A stretch of DNA of 64,000 nucleotides from an uncultured Ruegeria sp. Its GTDB lineage: Bacteria; Pseudomonadota; Alphaproteobacteria; Rhodobacterales; Rhodobacteraceae. Both the position numbers and the translations under genes were made by a program. Below the pieces are notes generated by a model, which saw only the letters and a list, made by a program, of their open reading frames with translations, ran no database searches and was not told where the DNA came from. Positions 8,402 to 16,568 of this stretch are shown here, one piece after another. Each line of letters opens with the position of its first letter. Position 1 is the stretch's first letter. The DNA lies in assembly GCF_947497005.1 (NCBI RefSeq), contig NZ_CANMFF010000017.1, positions 39,650 through 103,649 of the forward strand, given 5' to 3'.

Positions 8402-8906
8402 CCAGTCCGGCCTGATACACTCCGGTCACGGCGACGATGGCGGCCTCGTCATTCAATTCGGCTGGCGGGTCATTGTTTGGATAGCCACGATAAAAGGCCC
8501 CGCGCCATTCGATGATCGAACCGCCCCCGTCACGCGGTTTGACTGTCAGATGCGACGAGTAATTGGTTACTGGCAGTACCTCAACCGCGACATCGATGAT
8601 CCGGTAGGAATAGCTCATCTTATCGTCGCTGAATTTGTAGAGGACTTCGTCAATCGTCGGCCCATCTTCTTGACCCAGCGTCAGCAACCGCGTCGCGTCA
8701 ATCTCATTGCCACCTTTGCCCTCGGTCGCAAACACAGCGGGATGCCATGACATGTCATCGAAGTTTCCAACGACAGTCCAGACCTCTTCGGGTGAAGCTG
8801 CGACTTCGGCGGTCAACGTGACCTTTTGCCGGGTTGGTCCGTGCGCCCAGACCGTGCCCGGAACCAATAGCGCAGCGGTCGTCACAAGAAGCATTCGTCG
8901 ATTCAT
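8367..8906 (-). CDS. MxaD-like periplasmic SRPBCC protein
   Basis: A 179-aa exported protein with a signal peptide (MNRRMLLVTTAALLVPG) and one SRPBCC/polyketide-cyclase-like domain (EVAASPEEVWTVVGNFDDMSW). MxaD of methanol-oxidising bacteria has this architecture and is reported to help transfer electrons from methanol dehydrogenase to its cytochrome. The start at 8906 is chosen because GGGAGGATA lies just upstream and a signal peptide follows; the frame stays open further upstream without either. It heads the operon that ends in the SoxYZ-like carrier. The link to MxaD is by family and context. Confidence 0.78.
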   Translation of the reverse strand: MNRRMLLVTTAALLVPGTVWAHGPTRQKVTLTAEVAASPEEVWTVVGNFDDMSWHPAVFATEGKGGNEIDATRLLTLGQEDGPTIDEVLYKFSDDKMSYSYRIIDVAVEVLPVTNYSSHLTVKPRDGGGSIIEWRGAFYRGYPNNDPPAELNDEAAIVAVTGVYQAGLDALVERFGAAS

Positions 8907-9071
8907 CCTGTATCCTCCCTGAATGCGTTTGGCGGTCGTTGGCCTGTCTCCCGATCGTGCGTTCCCAGTCAATTCCACAATCAAACACACTAAAACGGCC
9001 ACCCTATACGACCCCTCTGCAAAAAAGCAGTTGGTCGCGGGAAACCATAGCAAGATCAACCGCATACGCGC

Positions 9072-9090
9072 ATTCTTATAAAATAAGAAT
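9072..9090. promoter_or_regulatory. 19-bp AT-rich palindrome in the divergent promoter region
   Basis: ATTCTTAT, a 3-bp spacer, then its exact reverse complement. It lies in the 311-bp gap (8907-9217) between the MxaD-like operon (minus) and the transporter operon (plus); nothing else in the gap looks like a gene. Part of it, TTCTTATAAAAT, matches 10 of 12 positions of TTCTTATGAATT upstream of pqqA (minus strand, 17654-17673 region). It is a plausible binding site for the response regulator encoded at 17.7 kb. Confidence 0.45.
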
Positions 9091-9217
9091 CGAGCTTAAT
9101 CATGAAGCTGATAGGCTTTGTATTACAACACGGCCAAAAGTATCGGTTCCGTTCTTGGGGCGTTTTACCCTTGATGAGCCAACCTGATCTTTCGGGTAAC
9201 AGGAGGGCATATTGACC

Positions 9218-10399
9218 ATGCGCATATTGCCGCTGTTTGCAGCGCTTTTCTGGTGTATGTCTGCAGTGACTGCGGCGGCGATCGAAGTGAAAGCTACGGT
9301 GCTGCGGATCGACTATCCGTCGCTTCTGCCAATCTCTCGATATGATCTGAAGCCCGACGATCTGGGCTTTGCCGGTGCCGCGCTTGGGGATGAGGATAAC
9401 GGCACCACCGGCGGATTTCTGGGGCATACCTATGAAACTGCAACCGTTGCAGTTTCGCCGGAAGAGGCCGACGCCGCGATGGATCAGATCATCGCCGACG
9501 GGGTACGCCTGATCGTGCTGATGGCCAAAGCCCCCGAAATTTTGCGCCTGACGGATAAGGCGGCTGAGGCCGGGGTGCTGGTGTTCAATGTGTCGGCACC
9601 GGATATCGATTTGCGGGACGTAAACTGTCGCGGCAACCTGCTACATATTGCGCCGTCCCGTGCCATGACAGCCGATGCAGTGGCTCAGTTTGCGGTCTGG
9701 AAAAAATGGGGGGATTGGTTCCTGCTGGCCGGTTCAAACCCCGAAGATGTGAAACTGGCAGACGCCTTTCGCCGCGCGGCTACCAAGTTTGGCGCAAAGA
9801 TTGCCGAGGATCGAATCTTTGCGGATACCGGAGGCTCTCGGCGGACGGATTCCGGTCATGTTCTGGTTCAGCGTCAATTGCCACTGGATACGCAGGACGT
9901 GCGAGATCATGACGTGGTGATTGCTGCAGACGAAACCGATTACTTCGGGCGTTACCTGTCTTACCACCTTTGGACCCCGCGCCCGGTGATGGGATCAGGT
10001 GGGTTGCGCCCGACGACGTTTCACGGTGCTCATGAGGCATGGGGGGCAACCCAGTTCCAGACCCGTTTCGAGGAACTTACAGGCCGCTATGTTCGGCCCG
10101 AGGATTACAACACCTGGCTTGCGCTGCGTGTGATTGGCGAGGCCGTGACCCGTGCCAGCACAGCTGACCCCGATGGAGTGCGTGACTATGCCTTGTCGGA
10201 CAAATTCGAACTGGCTGCCTTCAAAGGGCAAAAGGTTACGTTCCGCGACTGGAATGGGCAGTTGCGCCAACCGATCCTTCTGTATGACGGATCGATCACC
10301 GTCAGCGTCAGCCCGCAAGAGGGGTTTCTGCACCAGGTCTCACCGCTCGATACGCTGGGATTGGATCGGGCGGAATCCAGCTGTCAGGCATTTGAATAA
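9218..10399 (+). CDS. Periplasmic binding protein of the PQQ-dehydrogenase-associated (Lut/Ped-type) ABC system
   Basis: A 393-aa exported protein of the branched-chain-type periplasmic binding fold (ABC substrate-binding family specific to PQQ alcohol dehydrogenase loci). The signal peptide ends near AAAIEVKA. Related systems in Methylorubrum (lut) and Pseudomonas putida (ped) are needed for growth with scarce lanthanides. An AGGAGG site lies 11 bp before the ATG at 9218; an in-frame TTG at 9212 is also possible. The following gene is a beta-propeller of the same set, while the cognate ATPase and permease appear to be at 20-21.5 kb. The transported substrate is inferred. Confidence 0.82.
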   Translation: MRILPLFAALFWCMSAVTAAAIEVKATVLRIDYPSLLPISRYDLKPDDLGFAGAALGDEDNGTTGGFLGHTYETATVAVSPEEADAAMDQIIADGVRLIVLMAKAPEILRLTDKAAEAGVLVFNVSAPDIDLRDVNCRGNLLHIAPSRAMTADAVAQFAVWKKWGDWFLLAGSNPEDVKLADAFRRAATKFGAKIAEDRIFADTGGSRRTDSGHVLVQRQLPLDTQDVRDHDVVIAADETDYFGRYLSYHLWTPRPVMGSGGLRPTTFHGAHEAWGATQFQTRFEELTGRYVRPEDYNTWLALRVIGEAVTRASTADPDGVRDYALSDKFELAAFKGQKVTFRDWNGQLRQPILLYDGSITVSVSPQEGFLHQVSPLDTLGLDRAESSCQAFE

Positions 10400-10411
10400 C
10401 CGGAGGTTTTG

Positions 10412-11383
10412 ATGAAACAACTATTGCTGATCGTTGCTTGTGCTGCGTTGACCTCTGGTCCTGCGATCGCGGGCAAGGCCTTTGTCTCAAACGAACGGAG
10501 TAACACCATTACCGTGGTGGATACCGAAACCTGGGAGGTGATCACCGAATTTCCGGGCGGCAACCGCCCGCGTGGCATTACCGTCAGCCCGGACGGCAAG
10601 ACGCTCTATGTCTGTGCCTCGGACGACAATATCATCCGGGTGTTTGATACCGAGACCTACGAGGAACTGCCCAGTCTGCCCTCTGGTCCGGACCCCGAGC
10701 TTTTCATCCTCGAACCATCAGGCAAGCGGCTCTACATCGCCAATGAGGACGACAATCTGGTGACGGTCACAGACACCGAAACCCGCACCATTCTGGCCGA
10801 GGTGCCGGTTGGCGTCGAACCCGAAGGCATGGGGATGAGCCCGGACGCAAAATTTGTGGTCAACACCTCTGAAACCACCAATATGGCGCATTTCATCTCC
10901 ACCGAGGATTACTCCATCAAGCATAACATTCTGGTCGACCAGCGTCCACGTTATGCCCAGTACACCGCCGATGGCAAACGGCTGTTTGTAACGTCGGAAA
11001 TTGGCGGTACCGTCTCGGTCATGGATATTGCCGAGGACGGAGCGCCCACGGTGGTCGGCAAGATCGGCTTTGAGGTGCCCGGCGTGCAACCGGAATGGCT
11101 GCAGCCCGTCGGGGCCAAGGTAACTTCCGACGGCAAGCGTCTGTTTGTTGCTCTAGGGCCTGCAAACCGGGTTGCCGTCGTCGACGCGCAAAGCCTTGAG
11201 GTTCAGGACTACATTCTTGTGGGGCAGCGGGTCTGGCAGCTCGATTTCACGCCGGATGAGAAATACCTGCTGACCACAAATGGAAATTCAAACGACATTA
11301 CAATTATCGATGTAGCGGCGGAAAAGGCGATCAAATCGGTACAGGTCGGTCAACAGCCTTGGGGTGTAGTGACCATTGACTAA
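10412..11383 (+). CDS. PQQ-dependent catabolism-associated beta-propeller protein
   Basis: A 323-aa exported YVTN-repeat propeller (repeats such as ITVVDTETWE, IRVFDTETYE, VTVTDTETRT, VAVVDAQSLE) with a signal peptide ending AIAGKAF. It matches the propeller family that is always adjacent to the PQQ-linked ABC genes; the equivalent in the Methylorubrum lut cluster is LutD. The first in-frame codon is a TTG at 10409, but the ATG at 10412 directly behind GGAGGTTTTG is preferred. Only 12 bp separate it from the binding-protein gene. A role as a periplasmic scaffold or metal-binding helper is inference. Confidence 0.85.
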   Translation: MKQLLLIVACAALTSGPAIAGKAFVSNERSNTITVVDTETWEVITEFPGGNRPRGITVSPDGKTLYVCASDDNIIRVFDTETYEELPSLPSGPDPELFILEPSGKRLYIANEDDNLVTVTDTETRTILAEVPVGVEPEGMGMSPDAKFVVNTSETTNMAHFISTEDYSIKHNILVDQRPRYAQYTADGKRLFVTSEIGGTVSVMDIAEDGAPTVVGKIGFEVPGVQPEWLQPVGAKVTSDGKRLFVALGPANRVAVVDAQSLEVQDYILVGQRVWQLDFTPDEKYLLTTNGNSNDITIIDVAAEKAIKSVQVGQQPWGVVTID

Positions 11384-11402
11384 AGTTCTGGGAGGGACGG
11401 GA

Positions 11403-11840
11403 ATGAAGAAACTTATGATCGCAGCGATGGTCGCGGCGTTCGGTGGACCGGTCTCGGCGGCGCCGCTCTGTGACGATCTGGGATTTGCCGGACTTCTGGC
11501 GAAATGCAATCGCGGTGACACCATCAAGCTGACGCTCGCCTCGGGGCAGCCACTGGGCGAGGACGTAGTTCTGCAATCCGGCGCGTATTACAAACTTGAG
11601 ATCACCGCCGATGGCTCGGCGGAACTGGCGATCGAGGGACCTTCGTTCTTTCGTGCGATCTGGATGAATGAGATCGTGATTAACAAGATCGAAATCCGCC
11701 CGATGGCGGTGGATAGCATCGAGTTTGACAAGGCCGGTGTGGCGGAACTGTCGTTTATCGCAATCAAACCTGGCAGCCATGAAATTCGCATCCCCGGTTC
11801 CACCGGAGAAACGCAACGCATCACGGTCAGCATTCAATAG
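11403..11840 (+). CDS. Exported protein of unknown function in the xox island
   Basis: A 145-aa protein with a signal peptide (MKKLMIAAMVAAFGGPVSAA) and a beta-rich mature domain with two cysteines near the N-terminus (LCDDLGFAGLLAKCNRGD). The C-terminal segment KPGSHEIRIPG is reminiscent of cupredoxin-like folds, but no copper ligand set is evident. The start at 11403 has GGGAGGGACGGGA upstream and the signal peptide. It lies between the beta-propeller and PepSY-like genes in the same operon. I do not recognise the family with confidence. Confidence 0.75.
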   Translation: MKKLMIAAMVAAFGGPVSAAPLCDDLGFAGLLAKCNRGDTIKLTLASGQPLGEDVVLQSGAYYKLEITADGSAELAIEGPSFFRAIWMNEIVINKIEIRPMAVDSIEFDKAGVAELSFIAIKPGSHEIRIPGSTGETQRITVSIQ

Positions 11841-11852
11841 AGAAAGGAAAGT

Positions 11853-12104
11853 ATGATGAAAAAGCTTGGGGTTTTGTTGATTGCTGGACTTATCGTGGCA
11901 CCGGCTTTCGCCGACGAAATTGACGCGGCAACCGTCGAAAAGATCGAGGCCTATCTTGCATCCATCGAATGCCAGATGGACCCGGACGATATCGAGGTTG
12001 AAGATGACGTTTACGATCTGGACGACGTCATCTGTAAGGGTGGCAACCAGTTCGACATTAAGTTGGACAAGGACCTGAAAGAAGTGAGCCGCAAGGCGGA
12101 ATAG
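11853..12104 (+). CDS. Small acidic periplasmic PepSY-like protein
   Basis: An 83-aa protein with a 20-residue signal peptide; the mature ~63 residues resemble a single PepSY domain. It is strongly acidic: MDPDDIEVEDDVYDLDD is followed by a cysteine and FDIKLDKDLKEV. Two cysteines could form a disulphide. A PepSY protein, LanPepSY of Methylobacillus flagellatus, has been described as a periplasmic lanthanide-binding protein, but that one has two domains. Within this xoxF/PQQ/ABC operon, a metal-binding role is attractive but unproven. ATG codons at 11853 and 11856 are both possible. Confidence 0.75.
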   Translation: MMKKLGVLLIAGLIVAPAFADEIDAATVEKIEAYLASIECQMDPDDIEVEDDVYDLDDVICKGGNQFDIKLDKDLKEVSRKAE

Positions 12105-12116
12105 CGGGTTGTAGCC

Positions 12117-13082
12117 ATGATGAAACTGCTTGCAGCATGTCTTTCGCTGACCTTCACGGCGGGCGCTCTGGCCGCCGATACTTTGCCGACCATTCGCGCA
12201 GCGGTGCTCAAGATCGGGACAGTGAACTGGGAGCTGGAGACTATTCGCCAGAATGGTCTGGACAAGAAACATGGCTTCATTCTTGATGTTCAACCTTTTG
12301 CCGACAATGGCGCGACCCGCATCGCTGTTGAAGGTGACGAAGCTGATCTGGCCGTCGCTGACTGGATCTGGGTTGCCCGCCAAAGGGCTGCTGGCAAGCA
12401 TTATGTCTTCATCCCTTATTCCAAAGCCGTCGGTGGGGTTGTTGTACCTGCTGACAGCCCGGCGACCAGTTTGAAGGATTTGGCAGGTGGCAAGATCGGC
12501 ATTGCCGGCGGACCGTTGGACAAATCCTGGCTTATCCTGCGCGCCTATGCAGCGCAGGAATATGGGATGGATCTGAAAACCGAGACCGAGCAGGTGTTCG
12601 GTGCACCGCCACTGATCTTTAAGTCCGCTCTCGGGGGAGATTATGCGGGGGCAATCAATTTCTGGCACTTTCTGGCCAAGATGAAAGCTACAGGTATGAA
12701 AGAGCTGATCTCGGTGGAAGACGCCGGGCAGGCGCTTGGTCTTGATACAAATACGCCGCTGCTGGGCTATTACCTGAAAGAGAGTTTTCTGACTGAAAAT
12801 CCAGATATTGCGCAAAACCTGTTCGCCGCCAGCCGAGAAGCCAAGGATCTGTTGGCCAATTCTCCTGAGGCGTGGGAGGCGATCCGCCCTCGTATGAACG
12901 CCAAGTCCGACGCGCAATTTGAACAGCTCAAATCCGATTGGATCGCCGGGATTCCTGATCGCAGCCCAGTCGACGCGGAAGCCGCAAACAAGATGCTGGA
13001 ACTGATGGCCGAGTTGGGTGGGGCCGAGCTGGTGGGTGAAGCAACAACAGTACCACAAGGTCTGTTTGCAGACGTGGAATAG
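12117..13082 (+). CDS. ABC transporter substrate-binding protein, NMT1/TauA type
   Basis: A 321-aa exported binding protein (signal peptide 1-20, ending ALAAD) of the NMT1/SsuA/TauA fold: IGTVNWELETIRQNGLDKKHG near the N-terminus, then ADWIWVARQRAAGK and LKDLAGGKIGIAGG. Members of this fold bind sulphonates, nitrate, pyrimidines or riboflavin-like compounds. It is followed at 6 bp by its permease and then its ATPase, a complete importer. It directly follows the PepSY-like gene in the methanol operon, so it may import a cofactor, metal chelate or C1-related substrate. The substrate cannot be read from the sequence. Confidence 0.85.
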   Translation: MMKLLAACLSLTFTAGALAADTLPTIRAAVLKIGTVNWELETIRQNGLDKKHGFILDVQPFADNGATRIAVEGDEADLAVADWIWVARQRAAGKHYVFIPYSKAVGGVVVPADSPATSLKDLAGGKIGIAGGPLDKSWLILRAYAAQEYGMDLKTETEQVFGAPPLIFKSALGGDYAGAINFWHFLAKMKATGMKELISVEDAGQALGLDTNTPLLGYYLKESFLTENPDIAQNLFAASREAKDLLANSPEAWEAIRPRMNAKSDAQFEQLKSDWIAGIPDRSPVDAEAANKMLELMAELGGAELVGEATTVPQGLFADVE

Positions 13083-13088
13083 GAAGTG

Positions 13089-13838
13089 ATGCAAGACACG
13101 CGCCTCACACCGCTTTTGTCCATTGCGGGCCTCGTGGCGTTGTGGATTGTTGCGGCCTCTCTGACAGCAGATCCGCAAGTTCTGCCACAGCCCTGGGACT
13201 TGATCCCACGTTTTAAACAGGAACTGGTATCGGGCGAATTGCCGCGCAGCCTTGGTGTGACTTTGGTGCGCGTGATCTGGGCTTTCGCATTGGCAATGAC
13301 CTTGGGAACGATCATTGGGCTGTCCATGGGGCGTTCGGATGCGCTGAACCGCTGGCTCGACCCGTGGTTGGTCATTTTCCTGAACCTGCCCGCGTTGGTA
13401 TTGATCGTGCTGTGCTATCTCTGGATCGGATTGACCGAGGCAGCGGCAATCACAGCCGTGACATTGAACAAAATTCCCAATGTCGCGACGATCCTGCGCG
13501 AAGGCGGCAGAGCGCTGAGCCCGGATTTGGACGCGATGGCCCAAGTTTACCAGCTGCCGAGGCAAACGCGACTGCGACATGTGATCCTGCCGCAGCTGAC
13601 CCCATTTATCGCCGCTGCTGCAAGGTCGGGGCTTTCCCTGATCTGGAAGGTCGTGCTTGTGGTCGAATTTCTGGGGCGTTCATCTGGTGTTGGATTTCAA
13701 ATCCACTTGTATTTTCAGCTGTTTGATGTGGCGATGGTGCTTGTCTATGCGTTTTCCTTCATTGCGGTCATGCTGATCGTCGAATGGCTGGTTTTGCAAC
13801 CATGGGAGCGTAAGGCACGGCGGTGGAGAGCTGTATGA
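13089..13838 (+). CDS. ABC transporter permease, SsuC/TauC type
   Basis: A 249-aa inner-membrane protein with about six transmembrane segments and the EAA loop in the region DAMAQVYQLPRQTRLRHVILPQL near residues 150-175. It pairs with the binding protein just upstream and the ATPase whose ATG overlaps its stop by 4 bp. The ATG at 13089 is preferred over the GTG 3 bp earlier because AGGAA stands directly upstream. Confidence 0.88.
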   Translation: MQDTRLTPLLSIAGLVALWIVAASLTADPQVLPQPWDLIPRFKQELVSGELPRSLGVTLVRVIWAFALAMTLGTIIGLSMGRSDALNRWLDPWLVIFLNLPALVLIVLCYLWIGLTEAAAITAVTLNKIPNVATILREGGRALSPDLDAMAQVYQLPRQTRLRHVILPQLTPFIAAAARSGLSLIWKVVLVVEFLGRSSGVGFQIHLYFQLFDVAMVLVYAFSFIAVMLIVEWLVLQPWERKARRWRAV

Positions 13839-14431
13839 TCCGCATTGACATCCGACAGAAACGCTTTGGCAACGATGTCGTCTTGGGACCCGTCTCCTTT
13901 GATATCGCTGCGGGGGAAACGATCGCGCTGACCGGACCATCGGGTATCGGCAAGACCACTCTGCTCCGGTTGGTGGCCGGTATTGATCCCGACTTTGACG
14001 GCCAAATCGTACGGCCGGATCGGCTGGCGATTGTGTTTCAAGAACCCACCTTGCTGCCCTGGCGTTCCGCTTCTGATAATCTGATCCTGGTCCACCCGAG
14101 CTTGTCTCGCGCTGATGTTGAGGCCGCTCTGACAGACGTCGGTTTGGACGGAAAGGGGAATTTGTTTCCCGGTCAACTGTCCCTGGGTCAGCAGCGCCGC
14201 TTGTCGCTGGCGCGCGCCTTTGCCGGGCAGCCCGAGTTTTTGATTATGGACGAGCCTTTTGTGTCTCTGGACGCCGAAACAGCCGAAACGATGCTGACCC
14301 TGACCGAGGATCTGATCGCGCAGCATGGCCCGGCCACCCTGTTCGTGACCCACTCCCAATCCGAAGCACAACGTCTTTCCAATCGGATACTCAACCTGAT
14401 ATCCGGGCGGGACGGGGCCGTTTTGGGTTAG
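13835..14431 (+). CDS. ABC transporter ATP-binding protein, SsuB/TauB type
   Basis: A 198-aa ATPase with Walker A GPSGIGKTT (about residues 34-42), Q-loop VFQEPTLLPW, signature LSLGQQRRLSLARAF and Walker B FLIMDEPF, followed by the H-loop FVTHS. It is shorter than typical SsuB (about 240-260 aa), lacking a C-terminal extension. The ATG overlaps the permease stop (ATGA). It ends only 3 bp from the convergent pqqE stop, leaving no room for an intergenic terminator. Confidence 0.9.
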   Translation: MIRIDIRQKRFGNDVVLGPVSFDIAAGETIALTGPSGIGKTTLLRLVAGIDPDFDGQIVRPDRLAIVFQEPTLLPWRSASDNLILVHPSLSRADVEAALTDVGLDGKGNLFPGQLSLGQQRRLSLARAFAGQPEFLIMDEPFVSLDAETAETMLTLTEDLIAQHGPATLFVTHSQSEAQRLSNRILNLISGRDGAVLG

Positions 14432-14434
14432 GGT

Positions 14435-15547
14435 TTACTCCGCAGGCTCGGTTGCTGCTCCGGGTGAATGGCGATAGACGAAAGGTGCGTCCGCTTTGGC
14501 GGCATGTTCGTTCGCCTGATCCTGCAATGCCTGATGATGGGGCGACTTGATGCAAACAGGATCGGTGGCGCTTGCGTCTCCGACAATGGCCATGGCCTGA
14601 CAGCGGCAGCCACCGAAATCTATGGTTTTTCGCTCGCAGGATTTGCAGGGGTCTGCCATCCAGTCCGTCCCGCGATATGCATTGAACGCAGAGCTGTTGT
14701 ACCAGATATCCGCAAGCGCTTTGTCCTGTACCCGATCAAATGTCAGATGCGGAATGGATTGCGCCGCATGGCAGGGCAAAACCTGACCATCCGGTGCCAC
14801 GTTCAGCCCGGTGTTACCCCAACCACCCATACATCGCTTGGGATAGTCATCATGATAGTCCGCCGGGACATAATCGATAACCAACTGTCCTTTCAGGTCT
14901 CTTCGCGCCTCGGTTACCAGCTTCGTCACTTGCTGCGCCTGTTCCCGCGTGGGCATCAAAGCATCCCGGTTCTTCAAAGCCCAGCCGTGGAACTGCACCG
15001 TTGCAACCTCAATTCGTCGTGCGCCCATCTCTTGTGCCAGTTCCAGCGCGCGTGGCAGTTGGTGCGCATTGTGGCAGTGCAGGACAAAGTTCAGGGTCAG
15101 CGGGAACCCGATGTGTTTGATCCATTCGATCGTTTGCATCTTTCGGTCAAACCCGCCCCGGTAACCGCCCACCTTATCCGCCATCACCGCGTCAGTGCCT
15201 TGAAGAGACAGCTGGATATGGTCTAGACCGGCCTCATCCAATTCATTCAGGCGACGTTCGGACAGGCCGATCGCTGAAGTGATCAGGTTGGTATACAGCC
15301 CGGCCTCACGCGCGGATTTGACCAACGCAACCAGATCGCGGCGAGACGCGGGTTCGCCACCAGAAAGGTGCAATTGCAACACACCAAGAGCAGCGGCTTC
15401 TTGGAAAACACGTGCCCAAGTCTCGGTATCCAACTCGCTGTCGAGCTTCGCCATTTCGACTGGATTGGAGCAATAGGGGCAGGATAGCGGGCAACGATGT
15501 GTCAACTCGGCCAGCATGGCGATTGGGGGTGGGGCTTTCGCTTGCAT
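14435..15547 (-). CDS. pqqE: PqqE: PqqA peptide cyclase (radical SAM)
   Basis: Radical SAM enzyme that forms the carbon-carbon bond between glutamate and tyrosine of PqqA, the first step of PQQ synthesis. The 370-aa protein shows the CxxxCxxC cluster motif (CPLSCPYC near residue 19-26), the glycine-rich LSGGEPASR, and the C-terminal SPASM cysteines (CMGGWGN, CHAAQSIP, CKSCERK, GGCRCQ). The ATG shares its A with the pqqD stop codon (TGATG), so the genes are translationally coupled. It ends the pqqABCDE operon. Confidence 0.96.
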   Translation of the reverse strand: MQAKAPPPIAMLAELTHRCPLSCPYCSNPVEMAKLDSELDTETWARVFQEAAALGVLQLHLSGGEPASRRDLVALVKSAREAGLYTNLITSAIGLSERRLNELDEAGLDHIQLSLQGTDAVMADKVGGYRGGFDRKMQTIEWIKHIGFPLTLNFVLHCHNAHQLPRALELAQEMGARRIEVATVQFHGWALKNRDALMPTREQAQQVTKLVTEARRDLKGQLVIDYVPADYHDDYPKRCMGGWGNTGLNVAPDGQVLPCHAAQSIPHLTFDRVQDKALADIWYNSSAFNAYRGTDWMADPCKSCERKTIDFGGCRCQAMAIVGDASATDPVCIKSPHHQALQDQANEHAAKADAPFVYRHSPGAATEPAE

Positions 15548-15819
15548 CAAATCACATCCAGAAAACGCCGCGCCCGCAGGGCATCCAGAAAACCCGAACT
15601 GTCTTCGGCGATTTGATCATTCGGGGCGTTGTATTTTTCCGACAATATCGCTGTGATTTGGTCAAAACTGCGCTGGCCGTCGACTTCAGCCAAAATCGCA
15701 TGTCCAACCTGATCCAACGTCACGGCCCTTTCTGGTGCCAATAAAACCCATTTATCCCGTACGGAATCGAAATGGATGCGCACACCACGCGGGAGCAATG
15801 GGATCTCCTGCGCCAGCAT
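15547..15819 (-). CDS. pqqD: PqqD: PqqA-binding chaperone of PQQ biosynthesis
   Basis: A 90-aa RiPP-recognition protein that delivers PqqA to PqqE. The open frame extends upstream, but the ATG at 15819 (MLAQEIPLLPRG) is chosen because it overlaps the pqqC stop as TGATG and matches the usual length and N-terminus of PqqD. Conserved features are RGVRIHFDSVRDKWVLLAPE and a C-terminal helical part. It is coupled on both sides. Confidence 0.95.
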   Translation of the reverse strand: MLAQEIPLLPRGVRIHFDSVRDKWVLLAPERAVTLDQVGHAILAEVDGQRSFDQITAILSEKYNAPNDQIAEDSSGFLDALRARRFLDVI

Positions 15820-16568
15820 CACGATGCCCGCCGCATCAGAAGACCTGTGTCCGGTTTCCAGGCTCCCGGTGGAGTGCGGGCGGGCTCGACATAGGCACCC
15901 CACAGGGCATCCAGTTGTGACCACAGAACATCTGTCTTGAAAATTAGAGCCTTGGCCGCAGCATCCTGCTTTTCAGCAGTATCCGAATGATCCAATACCC
16001 ACGCCAGACCAAAAGCCACGTCTTTCGGGGCTTCTTTTAGGCGATTGCGGAAATAGGACAAGGATCTGTCGTCCGCAAAATCGTAGTGTTGAAGCAGACC
16101 CGCAATCCTGCTGGCGTGAATTTTCGGCGCAAAAAGTTCCGTAAGCGAAGCCGCAACGGCCTCAAGCAGCGTCTTTTCGCGGACAAATCGCACATAGGCA
16201 TCCACCGCGAATTTGGTGGCAGGCAAGACGCCCTCGCACGAGGCGACGTAGTCCGGATCAAGCCCGACCGCCTCGGCCAGCCGCAACCAGCGCCTGATGC
16301 CCCCCTCGTTCTCATCGGTGCCGTCATGATCTTCAATCCGTGACCGCCAGGCGCGGCGTAGGGCCGAATCTTCGACCCGAGACATGAAGGCGGCGTCTTT
16401 CATCGGGATGGAATGCTGGTAATAATACCGGTTGATCACCCAGGCGCGGACTTCATCGGGGGTACATTGACCGCCGTGCAGGCGATGATGAAAGGGGTGC
16501 AGGTCGTGATAGCGCTCGGCCCCGATCTGGCGCAGCCGGTCCTCAAAATCGTCGCGACTTTGGGTCAT
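15819..16568 (-). CDS. pqqC: PqqC: pyrroloquinoline-quinone synthase
   Basis: Cofactor-free oxidase that performs the final ring closure and oxidation to PQQ. The 249-aa protein shows the haem-oxygenase-like fold with conserved YHDLHPFHHRLHGG, WVINRYYYQ and RIEDHDG segments. The start is the ATG at 16568, which overlaps the pqqB stop (ATGA). The frame continues upstream, but that part is inside pqqB. PQQ made here is needed by XoxF. Confidence 0.96.
   Translation of the reverse strand: MTQSRDDFEDRLRQIGAERYHDLHPFHHRLHGGQCTPDEVRAWVINRYYYQHSIPMKDAAFMSRVEDSALRRAWRSRIEDHDGTDENEGGIRRWLRLAEAVGLDPDYVASCEGVLPATKFAVDAYVRFVREKTLLEAVAASLTELFAPKIHASRIAGLLQHYDFADDRSLSYFRNRLKEAPKDVAFGLAWVLDHSDTAEKQDAAAKALIFKTDVLWSQLDALWGAYVEPARTPPGAWKPDTGLLMRRAS

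Noticed and set aside
11331..13580. A 749-codon open frame on the minus strand
   Set aside because: It lies wholly opposite five well-supported plus-strand genes, its translation is rich in H, R, Q and C without domains, and it has no start signals. It is a shadow of codon bias.
15820..15924. N-terminal extension of pqqD
   Set aside because: The upstream part overlaps pqqC in another frame and does not resemble PqqD; the ATG at 15819 with the TGATG overlap explains the start.
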